Below are positions 52,732-63,708 of a stretch of 64,000 nt of DNA, piece after piece (the stretch's first letter is position 1; the number at the start of each line of letters is the position of its first letter). The position numbers were made by a program, and so were the translations under genes. Below the pieces are notes generated by a model. It ran no database searches. It was given only the letters and a program-made list of their open reading frames with translations, and had not been told where the DNA came from. The DNA is from Azolla caroliniana (lineage: Eukaryota > Polypodiophyta): assembly GCA_043228905.1 (NCBI GenBank), contig JBHGNT010000013.1, forward strand, positions 2,356,001 through 2,420,000. Reading direction: 5' to 3'.

Positions 52732-53826
52732 TCATGTTAGAGAGTCTACCTTTCCTTGTTGTACTCCAGGGAAATATGTGATGAGGAAGTCAAAATGCGT
52801 CAGGAATTGTGTCCAACGAGCTTGGCGTCGACTCAAGACTCTAGCATTTTGAAAGTATGTGAGGTTTTTATGATCATTGTAAACAATGATTTGGTGGGGA
52901 GAACCTTCTAAGAGATGCCTCCATTGTTCAAACGAATCTAGAATGGCGAGGAGCTCTTTGTCGTGAATCTCATAATTGATCTCTACAGATTCGAATTTGC
53001 GTGAATGGAAAGCAATTGGATGCAGCTTTCCGTCATCTCCAACCTGCGACAAGATAGTTCCTTGTGCAAAATCAGACGCATCGGCCTCGATGATTAAGGG
53101 TTTTCTAGGTCAGCTTGAAGTAGAATAGGAGCAGAAGTGAATGCTCTCTTTAGGTTTTCAAAAGCTTTGGCCGCATTCGAACTCCATGTGAACGACTTGT
53201 TCTTTCGTGTAAGCTCCGTGAGAGACATCACGATGTTCGAGTAGTTCTTGATAAATTTGCAGTAAAAATTTGCAAATCCTAAGAAACACTGAACATCACG
53301 CACTAGGCAAGGTGTTTCCCAATTTAGAACTGTCTGCACCTTGAAGGGATCCATAGATATACCTTGTTGTGAAACCACATATCGTAGAAGCTCCACGTGG
53401 TTTTGATCAAAGCTACATTTCTCGAGATTGCCATAGAGCCCGTATTCTCGTAAGCATTGAAGGACTTGGCGGACATGTGTGTCATGCTCTTCTTGACTTT
53501 TTGAGTAGATCAAGATGTCATCAAGATATACTATGGTAAATGAATCCAAGAAGTCGCGAAAAATATCATTCGCCATGTGTTGAAAATCTGCGGACGCATT
53601 TGTGAGACCAAAAGGCATAACTGTACTTGAAATGTCCGTATCGAGTACGGAATGCTATCTTCCATTCGTCTCCTGGACGTATCCGAACAAGGTTATATGT
53701 GCCTCGAAGGTCTAGTTTTGTGAAAACTTTAGTTCCACAAAGACGCTCTAGTAAACTCGATATCAAGGGTAGAGCATATCTATTTCTAACTATCATTTTG
53801 TTTAAACCTCGATAATCTACGACCAA
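52732..53826 (-). pseudogene. G2 RT and RNase H
   Basis: 53826-53620: [40 protein letters not shown] one-base loss near 53622 shifts the frame. 53618-53094: [15 protein letters not shown], the catalytic YLDDILIYSKS (intact, unlike G1), FLGFANFYCKFIKNYSN. A second shift lies near 53095. 53052-52732: RNase H part (HPIAFHSRKF, YEIHDKELLAILDS). Sequence style is that of fungal-like chromoviruses. Confidence 0.9.
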
Positions 53827-54133
53827 TCGTAATGACCCATCTTTCTTCTTGACAAAGAATATGGGTGCACCAGCAGGGCTTTTAGAATGTGGAAGGAATC
53901 CATTTGCTAGGTGCTCATCTATATACTCTCGAAGGGCCTTAGTTCAGAAGGTGATAGATTATATATTTGGCCCCATGGTGGCTCTTTCCCAGGTTGTAGA
54001 TCGATCGGACAATCATAAGGACGATGGCCTGGAAGAGAACTAGCTTTAGTTTTGTTGAAGATGTCTTCAAAATTCAAGTACTTAGTAGGGAGGTGAGTAC
54101 ATGCCCCTTGTGAACTAGAGGATGGATTTGTCG

Positions 54134-54391
54134 TTACTGCGAAAACAAAAATTTCATTTTTCCGCCCGTCTTCTCATAAGTTTTGTAGAGATATGAGCGA
54201 GATGGTGTGAGTTTTGAATCTTGGTTGGTAGTAACAAAGCTGATGGACTCAGGTTTCTGCTGGAAATAATTGATTGTTGGATTTCTGCAGTCAATGTCAG
54301 GATTATGAAGCTCAAACCAAGGCAAACGAAGAATAACAGGATGCTCAGGGCTACTAATTATATTGAAGGAAATCACACAAGAAAAGCTCAA
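54134..54391 (-). pseudogene. G2 protease remnant
   Basis: Minus strand HPVILRLPWFELHNPDIDC matches the protease C-terminal flank (LGLPWL ... HNP). The active-site DSG part is missing, with the gag zinc knuckle, by a deletion near 54390. Confidence 0.75.
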
Positions 54392-55326
54392 CTTGTTTTA
54401 GTTTTAGACGAATGCCCTCGATGACGTGTTACATTGATCTCCATTGGACTTGGACCAGTTGATGGAATCATGTGTGAAGTTTGGGTAGTGCTCGTAGGTG
54501 TCGAGGCTACTACGGAAGCATATATTTGATCCGTTCTTGGTTGTGACATTAGTTGACGTTCTGAACGTCGCTCGAATAAACGATTGTCACATCGCACCGC
54601 ACCGTTCTGAACGTCGCTGGAAGAGAATCTGGATCTTCGTAGAAAGTTAATAACAAATCGTTTCCATCATTTTGTAGTCCATGGCGAAACTGATCCATTA
54701 ATGCTTCTTCATCCCATGGAATATCACAAGCTAGGAGGCGGAAATCTACGGCGTATGCGGAGGACAGACGATCCCCTTGACGCAGTCTTTGAATTTTATT
54801 GATCGCCGTTCTGACACTATCAGTGTCTCCAAAGTTTGCTTGAAATTCTTTAATAAAACCTTCAAAGTCTTGAAGGAGAGGAGATTTCTTTTCTAGCAGT
54901 GGTGCAAACCATGCTAATGTTGTTCCTGTTAAGAGGGTTCCTACTAGTCCAACTCGAGTTGTATCGGTTGGATATCTATTAGGATGCATATGAATTACTA
55001 GACACACCTTATTTAAAAATCCTTGAAATTGTGATCGATTACCATCGAACCTCCCAAGCAAACAAATCTTTGGTTCTTTGGGAAAGTTTTGTTGCATCAA
55101 AGCTTGTTGATGAAGAGACCGCAATGTTGTTTCGAGTTACAATACACGTGTTGATAACTCGTCATATTGTTGCGCCTTTTCTATGCTTAGTTGTTGTAAA
55201 TCTCCAAGAAATCGTTGATTCTCTTGCTCTAGAGCCAAAAACTTATTTGTGAGATGCTCGAGCTCAGAGACGACTCGAACATACTCTTGCTTGCTATCGG
55301 TGACGATAACACTTGATAGGATTCTC

Positions 55327-55328
<2 letters not shown>
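54388..55328 (-). pseudogene. G2 gag
   Basis: Minus strand. Coiled coil FLALEQENQRFLGDLQQ at 55250-55180, capsid RFDGNRSQFQGFLNKV, VGTLLTGTTLAWFAPLLEKK and FQANFGDTDSVRTA. A frameshift and a small duplication (GTTCTGAACGTCGCT twice near 54560-54610) separate the FERRSERQ part. Where G1 and G3 have the ATG, this copy has ATC. No zinc knuckle remains. Confidence 0.85.

Positions 55329-55372
<44 letters not shown>
55329..55372. repeat. GA microsatellite in G2 leader
   Basis: About 40 bp of uninterrupted GA between the primer site and gag. Confidence 0.9.
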
Positions 55373-55404
55373 TGGCGAGAAAGAGAGAGAGAAAAAGAGA
55401 AGAT

Positions 55405-55415
55405 ATTCTGGTTCA
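55405..55415 (-). other. G2 putative self-priming site
   Basis: On the minus strand TGAACCAGAAT lies 3 nt (GTC) after the 5' LTR end (TTGACA). It is the exact reverse complement of the predicted transcript start at 55562-55552. As in G1, the match is 11 nt and stops there. Confidence 0.65.
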
Positions 55416-55551
55416 GACTGTCAAGGCGTTAGCTTGACAAAAGAAGATTGAACAAGAGAGGAAAAGAAAGAGGGAACAATGGCTATATTTTTAATATAAT
55501 AGGAAAACATATAAGAGCAAGAACTAGAATATATTTGCCAAAGACTGGTGT

Positions 55552-55595
55552 TGAACCAGAATGGTTCTAACAATACAATACGTCCTATTTATATA
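55552..55595 (-). promoter_or_regulatory. G2 core promoter and predicted transcript start
   Basis: Minus strand TATATAAATA starts at 55595, and ATTCTGGTTCA starts at 55562, 33 nt downstream, the same spacing as in G1. Both families have ACC just before the 11-mer and a CCAGTC motif just after. Confidence 0.6.
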
Positions 55596-55805
55596 GGAGT
55601 AGTATGTGCCCCTTGGATGTTTTTAGGGTCATGATACCCTTTGGGATGTTGTAGGGTCATGATACCCTTTGGGATATTGAGGGGTCGTTGACACCCTTTG
55701 GGATATTGAAGGGTCAAGGCACCCTTTGGATATTCATAGGGTTACATTATCAATATTATAATATAGCAAATTATGATATTTTTACATAAAATATTTATAA
55801 CCTAA

Positions 55806-55852
55806 TGGCTAGAGTTGAGTGTTCCTCTTTAGGAGGTCACGGGTTCAAGTCA
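55806..55852 (+). other. Antisense tRNA-like segment in G2 5' LTR
   Basis: TGGCTAGAGTTGAG, hairpin CCTC-TTTAG-GAGG, and GGTTCAAGTCA. Presence in both LTRs shows that it is part of the element. Confidence 0.65.
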
Positions 55853-55892
55853 TCCTAAACCTCATGGGGTTTCATTTACTCATGACATCTTG

Positions 55893-56007
55893 TATCCATT
55901 CTCATTCTAATTTAATACATTCATTCTTCTCTTATCATTTCATTCATCTCTTCTGGTGATCTCTTTTTATCGTTCTTCAGTAGCTCTATCCTCTATCTTG
56001 GTTCTCA
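55893..56007 (+). repeat. G4 3' LTR, second part
   Basis: Rest of the LTR after G2, ending TCTTGGTTCTCACA. It aligns with the G3 leader end at 19548-19643 (TTTAATACAGTCATTCTTC ... TCTTGGTTCTGACC). Confidence 0.65.
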
Positions 56008-56661
56008 CACATAGAGCCTTTCCAAGAAGCCAACAATTTAGAGTCATTTCAATAAATTGCTCCTCCTTCACTATACAATCTCATTGTATTCAAACATTGG
56101 TGATGACAAAATTTCCTAAACCAACTCCAAGTTTCTTTGAAATCATTATCAAAAATATTCATTTCTACAACCAATCATCGAGCCTTGTTTGTAGACTGTA
56201 ATACCTGATGGAGGCAATGCAATTAACAATCGATGAGATGAATAAATTCAAGCATAAAAACATTCCTCTAATTTAGGGTATCTCTAATTTAAGCCTAAAA
56301 ATAGGTTCTAGGGGATCCTCTAAAACCTATTTTTCTTATATTTTCAACTTTGTTGAGCACATATTCATACCTCATCCTTCTTCTTTATCAAACTTCTAAT
56401 GATTGATTAAATTATACCAAAACTTCTACCTTGTTGCGAAGACGAGATGATGGTTGTTCTATTAACTCCAAAATTTGTAGGTTTTCTTCATAATTCAAAT
56501 GAGGTCGAAGACCTCGCTTGTGGATTGAATTCATCTTTGTAATGTTAATTAACTGATTTTAGATGGACTTAATTAGGAGGAAGGTTTTGACATGATTAAA
56601 ACTTCAAATTCCATCAAAAAACACCAATTTAAGGAAGAAAAAGAAGGAGAAGGAGAAGGAG
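56008..56661. other. AT-rich stretch, nothing recognised
   Basis: About 650 bp between the G4 LTR and the fourth tRNA-Pro block. It contains short ORFs with no domain I know, one repeated phrase (CTCTAATTTAGG / CTCTAATTTAAG), and a purine-rich run at its right end (AAGAAGGAGAAGG). It occurs once in the window. Confidence 0.6.
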
Positions 56662-57124
56662 AAAGATGGAAAGAGGAGGAAGAAGACAATGGTCACCACC
56701 ACCACCATAATGGACTGAGCGCATATTGGAAGAGAAGAAGCAAACGAAAGAATGAAAGAAGAAGAAAGCAGAACCACGAAAACAAAGAGGAGAGAAAGAA
56801 GAAGAACAAAAGGAACAAGAAGCTACAGTGTAATGCGTAAGGTGTGTAATGTGTAACATGAAATGTTAATGTTTGAGTGTGAGGAAGAGTGTGTACACAT
56901 GCACATTTGGCTATTTGTGTGCATGTGTACAAATGTGAGAGACAAGGGTAAGTAGATGTAACTACCCCCATTTGGCTTTTTGTACTATATATAAACCCCC
57001 ACCCATGGGGCATGAAAAGGAAAAATATAGTGAAGAAGTTACCCCTGAACTTGTGCTTGTCTCGATTTTGCCTCTCATTCTCTATGTGTATCTCTTTCTC
57101 TCTCTCTATCCTCTCACATTCGAA

Positions 57125-57444
57125 CCCATCAACAATATTCCTCCTACCATAGCGATAAAGTTCAGAGTTTGAGGACTCCCGTGGTTTTTCCCTTTCCGTG
57201 TTTTCCACGTTTAATCTTGGCTCCACCCCCACCCATCAATTTATTCCTCCTACCATAGTGATCAAGTTCAGAGTTTGTGGACTCCCGTGGTTTTTCCCTT
57301 TTAGGTTTGTCTACGTTAAATTTTGTCTCTGGCTCCACCCCCCACCCATTAACAATATTCCTCCTACCATAGTGATAAAGTTAGGAGTTTGTGGACTCCC
57401 GTGGTTTTTCCCTTTCCGGGTTTTGCACATTAACTGTTGTGTCT
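57125..57444 (+). repeat. Triple tandem of an LTR-U5-like module, copy 2
   Basis: Same three units as at 16753-17072. Confidence 0.85.
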
Positions 57445-58184
57445 CTGTACTTGTGTTTTCTACCATTTCAATCTTTGCACATGAAATTGAGGAAAATGAT
57501 AAGAGGATGGGGTGTTATCAAACAAGGTGCCGTGGCCCATGGTGCTAATTTCATGCTTGGAAAAAAGTATTGCCCACAAATAAGACTTGCATTTGAGCTT
57601 TCCTTGTGTGGAAATATAGTCATAACTATATGCCAATATAAATATAGATGGAAGAAATACAAATGGGCTATTATCCTATCATTTAAAAGTCTATTATTGC
57701 ACCATATAATCCTTGACCAACATATCAAGAAAAACAGACCACACAATACACTCATTGATGCTTGGTCACATTCCCTACAAAAATGATAGCTTTGTGAAGA
57801 GGATCTCATTATGTGGAACGATCGATGGCTTATCAACAAAGGATATGGCTTCCATCACACACTAAATATACACGGATAGACATTTAAAACTAATGTGACT
57901 CTTTCACCTAAATCTTGTTGGATATCCAATACTCATGGACATGAGATTCTATCATATAATGGTCACATTAGCGACAAGGCATGAATGCTGTGATGAATAA
58001 ATTTGGTGGTTATGGATAATGATGCCAACACAATGGTGGTTGACTTTAGTATAGGAACATGAAATATTAAAGGTTTTTGCCTTTGTGAAATTTAAAAGCA
58101 AGGAAGGACCTACCGTTGTTGATATTATTAAAAAAACCTTCAAGCATAATGAGGTGTATAAACCTCAACAAAATTGGCCAAACT

Positions 58185-58256
58185 GGGGCGTTGCGAGAAT
58201 CGAACTCGCGTCCTCTCGCACCCAAAGCGAGAATCATACCACTAGACCAAACGCCC
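58185..58256 (-). tRNA. tRNA-Pro-TGG: tRNA-Pro (TGG), copy 4
   Basis: As copy 1, with one change in the variable region (plus-strand CGCGTCCTC instead of CGCGGCCTC). Stems, anticodon, A and B boxes and the downstream T run are intact. Confidence 0.9.
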
Positions 58257-59085
58257 ATTGATGATAATGTGATAATGATTTTGTTTAATATTTATGTCTT
58301 TATACATCACTTTACTCTAAACTCCTTTCTACGTATTAATTTCAAAAGAGCCCCTTTTCTACGTTCTACATTTATTGCATACATTGATAGAGATTTATAT
58401 AAATCCTATTTTACATTACAGCTTGATGAACAACCAATAATACATCTAGGCTATGTAAGATTTAGTTTTGGCTGAGTAAGGACCTTACAGTTTGGTAAGG
58501 TTAAGTTTTACACATTTTAAGACATACTAGAACCTTGCTAATGATTAGACAATGTAAGAAATAGTGAGTATTTCCTTCCGATTGAAATGTGCAAGAAAAG
58601 AATTTATTTGTCATTGCGTATTTAGGATTGATACACAAGATAAACCCAATCACTACTCTCCAAATAAAGATATTTGCTTGAAATTCTAGAACTTACACTA
58701 TAGGATATTCCCCCACCCACGGTGAGTTTTGATTACATGCCAAATTTCATTCAACCTTGAAGTGATCCCATGGAGTAACAATGCCAAATAAATATTAGCG
58801 GTTACTTGAAAATTTGAGCTCTTCCTTGTAAACACCAATCTAAGCACTATTGCTCTTCTATCCACATATTTAAGTGGCCCTACCTTAATGATAGAGTTTG
58901 CAACTTCAATCAATTAAACGTACATGTTGGTGTAATGCACAGTAAACATATTGCATCATGTAACTAGGAGTTACGTTTCACTTTACGAGATGGGAATACC
59001 CACTTGGATAAAGAAAGGACTTCTTGCCAATACCTTATCAATGATTAAGGGTATGTAGAGCAGGGAACTTTACGGGGATTAGTTC

Positions 59086-59817
59086 GCATCTCTTGAATTA
59101 GAGAATCAACGTCTTCTTGGAGATCTACAAAAGGTTACAGTGGAGAAGCAACAACAACAAGGGGAGTTTACGCGACGGGTGCAAGAACTAGAGATAACAA
59201 TCGTAATTTTACAGCAACAAAGGGGCGGAGATCAAGGAATTATCAAGGAGCCCAAAATCAGCCTTCCCGTTAAATTTGATGGTTCGAGGGCGCATTTCCG
59301 AGTTTTCTTGAATCAAGTGCAATTCGTAATTCAAATGCATCCCACGTGTTATCCAAGAGACGCATCTCGAGTTGGGCTAGTGGGAACCTTATTGACTGGC
59401 ATAGTGTTATTGTGGTTTGCTCCATTATTAGAAACAAATTCTACTCTACTCCATAATTTCGAAGAATTTGCCAAAGAATTTAAGGCTTGCTTTGGAGATA
59501 CTGATGGGGCAAGAACCATGATCAACAAGATTCGTACACTACGTCAAGGTGATCAGCCAACATCAACATATGCAACCAATTTTTTGCTCATCGCAAGCGA
59601 TAATTCTTGGGACGAACAAGCCCTAATTGAGTCGTTTCGTTCCGGTCTTCTTAGCGAATTAAATGACTTACTTCATACATTCCCCGAGGATCCACAATAT
59701 CTTACTGAAGCTATTAGTCGACCAATACGGTGCGATAATCATCTTTTTGAGCGTCCATGTGAACGACAAAAAATAACAAGATCAAGATTGACACCAACTT
59801 ATGCTCTGTCTCGATGA
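59086..59817 (+). pseudogene. G3 gag, copy 2 (5' truncated)
   Basis: Open from the junction: ASLELENQRLLGDLQ, KFDGSRAHFRVFLNQV, VGTLLTGIVLLWFAPLLE, FKACFGDTDGA and LNDLLHTFPEDPQYL to FERPCERQ and a TGA near 59815. It lacks the first 25 or so residues, and lacks a zinc knuckle. Confidence 0.85.
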
Positions 59818-60119
59818 TCATATCTCACACATCGGGGTGGAATTACGGCTTTGAGAATCAAAAGCAAATTCTCCTAGGACCATCAAAGCCTGAAGCAACA
59901 ACAGTTTATGCCACTCGGCTTGAATCAAGCCTTGTGGATTTTATTCGGCAACGTATTCACTCTGATGATTTCGCTCAGGATGTCTTACCCCACATTAGGC
60001 CAGGCCATGCCTCTTGCTTGACTTTGCAAGGTTCATCTCAACACTATCAGGAATTCAAATGCCATGATGTCTTACTCTTTTACAACAATCTCCTTGTGAA
60101 AGTTCCTTGTGAAAGTTAG
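59814..60119 (+). pseudogene. G3 pol linker scrap, copy 2
   Basis: Open piece with SSLVDFIRQRIHSDDFAQDV, SSQHYQEFKCHDVLLFYNNL and VPCES, like the chromovirus stretch just before the integrase zinc finger. It is cut by the copia relic. Confidence 0.65.
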
Positions 60120-60138
60120 CGTGTGGAAGCATATGCCA

Positions 60139-61430
60139 AACCGGCTCTGCCAGATAGTAACAGTAAAGAGAATAAAGTTTAGTGGAAGCCTAACATAGAT
60201 AATAAGCATACCCAAGAGAGAGAGAGAGAGAGAAACATAAAACTCTATTAAAAAGTAACACTTTGTAACTATGTACATAGAATGTGCTCGAGAGAGCACG
60301 TTTATACAAGTCCATAAAGGACTGACAAAAATACTGACGGGTACTTCGGCAAAGCATCGAATACAGGGTTCTTGGCGAGCTGTATGTTGCTTATGTTGTC
60401 ACAATAAATCAAGATTGGGCTGAGCACCGCGATCAGGAGGTCTCACAGGAGTTGCCAAAGCTAGATGGCTTCATAGGTGGCAATGGTAGCACCCGGGTAT
60501 TCAGCCTCAGTGCTCGACAGAGCCTCTCTTGGCTGCTTTTTGCTGCTCCATGGAACAACCGCCCTACCAAGAGAAAACATGTAACCGGAGGTGGATTCGC
60601 GATCTGAAGCATCACGAGCCTAGTCGGCATTCGTATATCTGACTAGCTTCCCAACGATACCATGTCGGTATAATAGTCCCCGGTCCTTCGTGCCGCTAAC
60701 ATACAAGAGTATCTAGTGTGCGCACTAAAGGTGCTCGACGGTCAGCTTTTGCATGAACTAGTTGATCACTCCGACTGGGTAATTGATGTTCGGTCGAGTG
60801 ATTGGCAAGTATATGAGGCTTCCGACAATTAATCGGAACTGTTTCTCATCGCAAGCCGGACCGGAGTTGGGATAAAGCTTCAGGTTCCATTCTCGGGGTG
60901 TGGAGATCTCTCGACATTCCATCATGCCGAACTTGTATAGTATATTCAACACATAATGTCTTTGTGAGAGCAATATGCCATCGGGGGGTTCGGATTACCT
61001 CAATACCAAGAAAATAATGAAGGTCCCCCAGGTCCTTCGTTTCAAATGCGTCCGACAACTAGTACTTCACTCTGCCGATTTCATCTAGCCCGGGTTCAGT
61101 GATGACTAAATCATCAACATATAGCAGTATACAGACCGAACCATTCGGATGTTTCCGGATGTATAGTGATGAGTTGGACTTCGAGGCCGGAAACCCAATC
61201 TTATGCAACCGGTGCGTGATCTTCGCATTCAAAGCTCGGTGGGCTTGCTTCAGACCGTAAAACAACTTCTTGAGTCAAAATATTGCCGACTTGTTTATCT
61301 CCGATTGGAATCCAAGGGGTTGGATCATATAGACCCGTTCTTCGAGGCCACCTTGAAGAAAGACATTCTTCATGTCCATTTGGTGAAGACGCCATCCCCT
61401 TACCGCAACAACAACCAATACCACACGAAC
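60139..61430 (-). pseudogene. Copia-2 relic, copy paired with 31140-32274
   Basis: Minus strand: 61265-61059 FYGLKQAHRALNAKITHRLH with YVDDLVIT, 60973-60758 RT end (LPITRPNINYPVGV), 60630-60433 RNase H. It extends about 150 bp further left in the polyprotein (61275-61430, DMKNVFLQGGLEERVYMIQP) than its partner. It also preserves the empty target site of the Tat-like element at 60134-60138. Confidence 0.85.
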
Positions 61431-62385
61431 TCGTGAATCCCACAAATATAGTTTGTTAATTGGTGTTTTAGGAAATATATCCAATTTCCAAATAATCCAC
61501 ACACTTATTACATTGTGTTCCCCATCCTTATATGGTGATGAGAGAGTCTTCACAATCCATGCTTAAACTTTATGCTTTTCCTATCAATAGACTATATGCT
61601 TTATTTAACATCCTTTTTCTAAAGTGATCATGCTTTTTCTAATTTGTGAGTTTTTTATTGACTATAGTGTTCATGCACGCTATAGGTGCATGTGTAGCTT
61701 TTTGTTTTATCATGTGTTTTTGTAAAGTTTATCCTAGCGTGACCTTGAATTTTTATGTGGGACATCTACTTTTTAACATTAATGAAATGCTAGTGAAATG
61801 GTATGACATTACATTATTAACATGGAGGTGCAAGGTTCGAATCTAACCATGTGCATGTAATGGTTAGTTTGATATTTTCTTCTTTTTTCTTCATATTTAT
61901 TTAATCGGTTATTTTATATTATTTTCATGTAGTGTACTAAATACACTACGACACTCGCCCCCTCTGAAACCATCAATCCTCCGGCATGTGCCGAAGTTGT
62001 CGGTGATTGTTCGCCTTCTGCGTCCGATCTCCGCCTGGTTGGTTTCGTCACTAGTCGTTTTCGGTTGCCGGCTCCGTCTGTTCGCCGGTTTTCAGTTGCT
62101 TGCTCAACCCGGTTTCCGGTTACTGGCCCTCGAAATTCTTCCTTACTTTTAGTACGCTCCATTTCTCTCGCTATGTCGACTTTGTCTCTCCATTTCGAGC
62201 ACAACCATTCTTTCCACCCAACCCATTTTCACCATCCGATCCACCATAGTCTTCGTTCACTCTTTGCATAGCCATGGCAGATTGTCGCAACTCCTCGTGC
62301 TCTTCTTGAGCATAACCATTCATGTCTTGTCAAATTTGCTTAGCCCGCTTGGTCCTTCTTATCCGTGGTAGTGCCTTTACTTGGC
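61431..62385 (-). mobile_element. Element B fragment (LTR copy g plus gag tail)
   Basis: Left-truncated LTR (61431-61953, ending CTACGACA), polypurine tract, and gag tail (WRDKVDIAREMERTKSKEEF; VTGNRVEQATENRRTDGA) to 62385, where G3 leader sequence starts without visible homology. The tRNA-like segment is at about 61789-61843. Confidence 0.8.
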
Positions 62386-63708
62386 CTTCAATCTAAGCAC
62401 TATTGCTCTTCTATCCACATATTTAAGTGGCCCTACCTTAATGATAGAGTTTGCAACTTCAATCAATTAAACGTACATGTTGGTGTAATGCACAGTAAAC
62501 ATATTGCATCATGTAACTAGGAGTTACGTTTCTCTTTACGAGATGGGAATACCCACTTGGATAAAGAAAGGACTTCTTGCCAATACCTTATCAATGATTA
62601 AGGGTATGTAGAGCAGGGAACTTTACGAGGATTAGTTCTATTGAGGATTGACCTTTACACCACCCCTTAATTATAATACTCAATCAAATGTTGTAGAAGA
62701 ATACACAAGAATTCTCCTTGCAAACACATGTCTTGCTACAACGAAAATTGATAAACCATCAACCTCGCTTGCTTGGTGATTAGTTTTCTCTCTACACCAT
62801 CTTATTATCCTTTGATCACCTTGGATTGAATCACACAACCCGATGATAGATGGAAAATTTAGTCCATTATGCTCTCATCAACATGTTGTCAGTTTGTAAC
62901 TAATTCCTCTCATCTAGGAGTCGATGCCCTTCCTTATATAGGCCTAGTATGAGAAACTTCAATGTCTACTCCAATGTTCATTCTTGCTCCAACCACAACT
63001 TTTACTCCAAGAGTTCGCTCTGTCCCGTTTCGGTTACAACATCCAATTTGTTAGCTAACTCTATTTTTCATCACACTAGTTCGGCCATGACATTTATTAC
63101 TCTAGTGACGAAGAGTGCATATGTGTCTATCCTTGATTCCATGAGGGTCGATGTTTACACGTGGTATTGACCACTCCCTATAATCATCCTACTTTTATTA
63201 CGAGTGTAGTTACGTCATATTGAGTTGTTGTGGGTTACTTCACGTTAGAAAGAGGGAGAGGATTGAAGACATTCAACTCTACGACTCCTAAGGGATATAC
63301 TATTCTACACCGAGACTCTGTAGTGTGGCAACCTCCAGTTGACAATCTCTTGAGTCCTTTTGGCTACCAAGGTACAACCCTCATATGTCCGCCATTGTAT
63401 AGGACACCAATGGGCATGTGGGCCCATCTCTCACCATTGGTAGGGGATGGTTGGGCGAACGTACACTCTTTCTAACCTTCTCTTGAATGATTATTTTCAT
63501 CTTTTACTTATGTAGAATAAAAAATCGGTTAAATGTGCCATTCCAAACATTCAATTTAATACAGTCATTCTTCTCTTATCATTTCATTCCTCTCTTCTTG
63601 TGATCTCGTTATATCTTTCTTCTATCACTCTTTCTTCTGTCTTGGTTCTGACCGTTTGATTCGAATTCCTCTCTCTCCGTTATCCTCCTCTATAAACATC
63701 ACGAAACC
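62386..63708 (+). repeat. G3 leader, copy 3
   Basis: Matches 18464-19698 with two length differences: about 180 bp extra at 63283-63461, and about 95 bp missing at 63542 (present at 19433-19530). TATATAGGCC lies near 62936. Otherwise non-coding. Confidence 0.8.

Larger units (their letters stand above)
50908..55887 (-). mobile_element. G2, chromovirus (Ty3/gypsy) inserted in the G4 LTR
   Basis: 4,980 bp, minus strand, with the 5-bp duplication TCTTG at 50903-50907 and 55888-55892. LTRs of 488 and 469 bp. Gag, PR, RT, RNase H, integrase and chromodomain are all represented, in that order, but with frameshifts, losses in gag and integrase, and no gag start codon. The LTRs differ at many positions (for example TTAACCTAG against TGAACCAG), so it is older than Copia-1 and the Tat-like element. 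Confidence 0.93.
55419..55887 (-). repeat. G2 5' LTR
   Basis: 469 bp. It contains the promoter and the tRNA-like segment, and the ATGATACCCTTTGGGAT-type short tandem near 55630-55730. Confidence 0.9.
56662..58740. repeat. tRNA-Pro block, copy 4 (long form)
   Basis: Matches 16293-18365 throughout, with few substitutions and one 3-bp insertion (GAA near 57035). Left of 56662 the purine run continues, so this is more likely the original left edge than 16293. Confidence 0.85.
58741..60133 (+). mobile_element. G3 copy 2, leader-deleted derivative
   Basis: Leader to 59085, then a jump into gag that skips the sequence matching 18703-19767. The breakpoint shares AGTTC, found at both ends of the missing stretch. 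Gag and pol linker follow, then the copia relic. The gag start codon is lost with the deletion. Confidence 0.8.
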
